Part shown: piece by piece, positions 15,467 to 16,867 of the stretch | How the letters are laid out: each line of letters starts with the position of its first letter | Position numbering within the stretch: position 1 is the stretch's first letter | Assembly (NCBI GenBank): GCA_021846605.1 | Contig: JAJZWQ010000057.1 | Coordinates: 1-16,867, forward strand | Source: Bacillota bacterium | GTDB taxonomy: Bacteria > Bacillota_E > RBS10-35 > JAJYVN01 | Length of the DNA stretch: 16,867 nucleotides | Direction: 5' to 3' | Notes under the pieces: generated by a model | Told to the model about the DNA's origin: nothing | Database searches by the model: none | Seen by the model: only the letters and a program-made list of their open reading frames with translations | Made by a program: the position numbers and the translations under genes

Positions 15467-15970
15467 TCAGCCTTGCGCGGCTTGCGCGCGGCGCAATTCG
15501 GCGTCGCTGGCCAGGACCTTGTCGGTCTGGCTGCGCCGGAAAGCGGCCAGGCGGCCGGCCAGATCCGCGTCGGCCAGCGCCAGGATGGAGACGGCCAACA
15601 GGGCGGCGTTGCGCGCCCCGTCGATCCCGACCGTGGCGACCGGCACGCCCGGCGGCATCTGCACCGTGGAAAGGAGACTGTCCAGGCCGCCCAGGGCCCG
15701 GCTGGCCACCGGAATGCCGATCACCGGCTTGGCGGTGTGGGCGGCGACCGCCCCGGCCAGGTGCGCGGCGCCGCCCGCCGCGGCGATGAACACCTGCGTG
15801 CCCTCCGCCTCGGCCTCGCGGACGAACGTGGCCGTGGCCTCGGGCGTGCGATGGGCTGAGAGCACCCGCCAGGTGTGCGCCACCCCCAACTCCGCCAGCG
15901 TCGCCACGGCGGGCGCCACCACCTCGCGATCGCTCAGGGACCCCATCAAAACCGCCACTGGGGCCGCCAC
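15467..15970 (-). CDS. purE: N5-carboxyaminoimidazole ribonucleotide mutase (AIR carboxylase, PurE)
   Basis: PurE moves the carboxyl group of N5-CAIR to give CAIR. It has 167 residues, typical of the bacterial single-domain form. The visible motifs are [10 protein letters not shown] (9-18), SAHRTPEAT (39-47), [11 protein letters not shown] (substrate phosphate and AIR contacts), PVIGIPV and [35 protein letters not shown] 15970 is preceded by GGGAG with a 9-nt spacer. It is the first gene of the pur run. No purK, which normally makes its substrate, follows it. A class II AIR carboxylase acting directly with CO2 cannot be excluded by eye, although the sequence looks closer to class I. Confidence 0.95.
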   Translation of the reverse strand: MAAPVAVLMGSLSDREVVAPAVATLAELGVAHTWRVLSAHRTPEATATFVREAEAEGTQVFIAAAGGAAHLAGAVAAHTAKPVIGIPVASRALGGLDSLLSTVQMPPGVPVATVGIDGARNAALLAVSILALADADLAGRLAAFRRSQTDKVLASDAELRRAQAAQG

Positions 15971-16082
15971 TCCGCATCACTCCCGTGTGAGGATACACCC
16001 ATCCCGGACGATCTTGAGCCAGCGATCATCAACGTCCGGCCTAATGCCGAACAGCACGAAGCGATTCCGCGCAGTCGTTCGC
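15971..16082 (-). promoter_or_regulatory. guaA-purE intergenic region, probable pur control region
   Basis: This 112-nt gap is the longest in the minus-strand block and the natural place for a purE promoter, unless guaA and pur are cotranscribed. It contains the purE ribosome site (15980-15984) and a PurBox-like inverted CGAA pair (16057-16081). I found no convincing -35/-10 pair, no purine riboswitch-like fold and no T-run terminator for guaA. Confidence 0.4.
16057..16081. promoter_or_regulatory. PurBox-like inverted CGAA pair
   Basis: CGAA (16057-16060) and TTCG (16078-16081) are separated by exactly 17 nt, the inverted arrangement described for the Bacillus PurR PurBoxes; a further CCGAACA lies at 16047-16053. 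CGAA is common in GC-rich DNA and the AT-rich flanks of the Bacillus box are lacking, so this is a weak prediction. Confidence 0.25.
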
Positions 16083-16867
16083 TCATTCCCACTCGATGGT
16101 GGCCGGGGGCTTGCTAGTGATGTCATAGACGACCCGGGTCACGCCGGGGATCTCGTTCACCAACCGCTGACTCATGCGCGCCAGGATGTCGTACGGCAGG
16201 CGCGCCCAGTCTGCGGTCATAGCGTCCTGACTGGAGACGGCCCGCACGGCCACCAACTCGCCGTACGCGCGCTGGTCCCCCATTACCCCGACGCTGCGCG
16301 CCCCGGGCAGGACGGCGAACGCCTGCCAGATCTCCCGGCCCAGGCCATGCTCGGCGAGTTCGGCGCGCACGATGGCGTCGGCCCGCCGCAGCAGGTCCAG
16401 GCGCTCGGGCGTCACCTCCCCCAGGATGCGGATGGCCAGGCCGGGTCCGGGAAACGGTTGCCGCCATACCAGGTGGGACGGCAACCCCAGTTCCTCGCCC
16501 AGCGCCCGCACTTCGTCCTTGAACAGCGCCCGCAGGGGTTCGATCAGCCGCAACCGCATGCGTTCGGGCAGGCCGCCCACGTTATGGTGGGTCTTGATCG
16601 TGGCCGCGCCGCCGGTCGCCCCGCTCTCGACCACGTCCGGATAGATCGTCCCCTGGACCAGGTAATCCACCGGACCGAGCTTGGCCGCCTCCTCCTCGAA
16701 AACAGCGATGAACTCCTGGCCGATGCGGCGCCGCTTCTCCTCGGGGTCGGTGACGCCCGCCAGCCTCCGCAGGAACCGGTCCCGCGCAGACACCACCACC
16801 AGGGGCAGGCCCGGAAAGCTCTGACGGAAGGCGTCGATGACCTCCTCCACCTCGCCCAGGCGCTGCA
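16083..16867 (-). CDS. guaA: GMP synthase (glutamine-hydrolysing), C-terminal part (runs off right edge)
   Basis: GuaA aminates XMP to GMP with ATP and glutamine. About 260 C-terminal residues are present and the frame is open to the window edge, so the start and the glutaminase domain lie outside. The visible part starts within the ATP-pyrophosphatase domain ([14 protein letters not shown], then VSARDRFL and [16 protein letters not shown]). It continues with [24 protein letters not shown] and [16 protein letters not shown], and ends in the dimerisation domain with the invariant [16 protein letters not shown] terminus. It is in the same direction as the pur run and 112 nt upstream of purE, so it may share transcription or control with it. 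Confidence 0.97.
   Translation of the reverse strand, partial: QRLGEVEEVIDAFRQSFPGLPLVVVSARDRFLRRLAGVTDPEEKRRRIGQEFIAVFEEEAAKLGPVDYLVQGTIYPDVVESGATGGAATIKTHHNVGGLPERMRLRLIEPLRALFKDEVRALGEELGLPSHLVWRQPFPGPGLAIRILGEVTPERLDLLRRADAIVRAELAEHGLGREIWQAFAVLPGARSVGVMGDQRAYGELVAVRAVSSQDAMTADWARLPYDILARMSQRLVNEIPGVTRVVYDITSKPPATIEWE

Noticed and set aside
15971..16082. Purine riboswitch upstream of purE
   Set aside because: The region is short and GC-rich, and I could not find the conserved three-way junction loop sequences of the purine riboswitch.
1..16867. CRISPR arrays, insertion sequences, tRNA or rRNA genes, phage or defence genes
   Set aside because: I saw no regularly spaced repeats, transposase motifs, terminal inverted repeats or structured RNA signatures; the window is almost fully occupied by housekeeping and envelope genes.

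Overview
The window is a gene-dense piece of a very GC-rich bacterial chromosome. Three things point to a high-GC Bacillota lineage (Thermaerobacter/Sulfobacillus/Symbiobacterium-like), although no taxonomic marker is complete. The purine genes follow the Bacillus-type order (E-B-S-Q-L-F-M-N-H-D). They include the PurS/PurQ/short-PurL FGAM synthase set and a PurF with a short propeptide and four conserved Fe-S cysteines. A UgtP-like glycolipid glycosyltransferase also sits next to an MFS protein and a YkoP-like protein. The lineage is inference.

Layout. (1) 1-100, minus strand: the first 33 codons of tuf (EF-Tu), running off the left edge, with a good promoter at 158-187. (2) About 101-495: a divergent intergenic/leader region. 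(3) 496-5044, plus strand: a tight five-gene cluster of a UgtP/MGDG-synthase-like glycosyltransferase, an MFS transporter, a membrane-anchored NodB-type polysaccharide deacetylase, a YkoP-like protein of unknown function and a DedA-family membrane protein. Neighbours overlap by a few bases or are separated by only a few dozen, so this looks like one envelope lipid/polymer operon. (4) 5045-5132: a short convergent gap. (5) 5133-15970, minus strand: purE-purB-purS-purQ-purL-purF-purM-purN-purH-purD, read from right to left, with gaps of at most 26 nt or overlaps. (6) 15971-16082: the only sizeable gap ahead of purE, holding a PurBox-like inverted CGAA pair. (7) 16083-right edge, minus strand: the C-terminal part of guaA (GMP synthase).

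Together the purine genes cover most steps from PRPP to IMP: PurF, PurD, PurN, PurS/Q/L, PurM, PurE, PurB and the bifunctional PurH. GuaA makes GMP from XMP. The SAICAR synthetase gene purC, which lies between purB and purS in Bacillus, is absent here, and so is purK. They must be elsewhere or be replaced.

The most unusual points are these. Two gene junctions (purQ/purL and ykoP-like/dedA) have a strong Shine-Dalgarno sequence 8-9 nt before a CTG that overlaps the upstream TGA as CTGA, suggesting CTG initiation. The five-gene envelope cluster contains a histidine-rich uncharacterised protein. The in-frame Leu-Leu codon pair CTT-TTG recurs in an otherwise GC-rich coding style.
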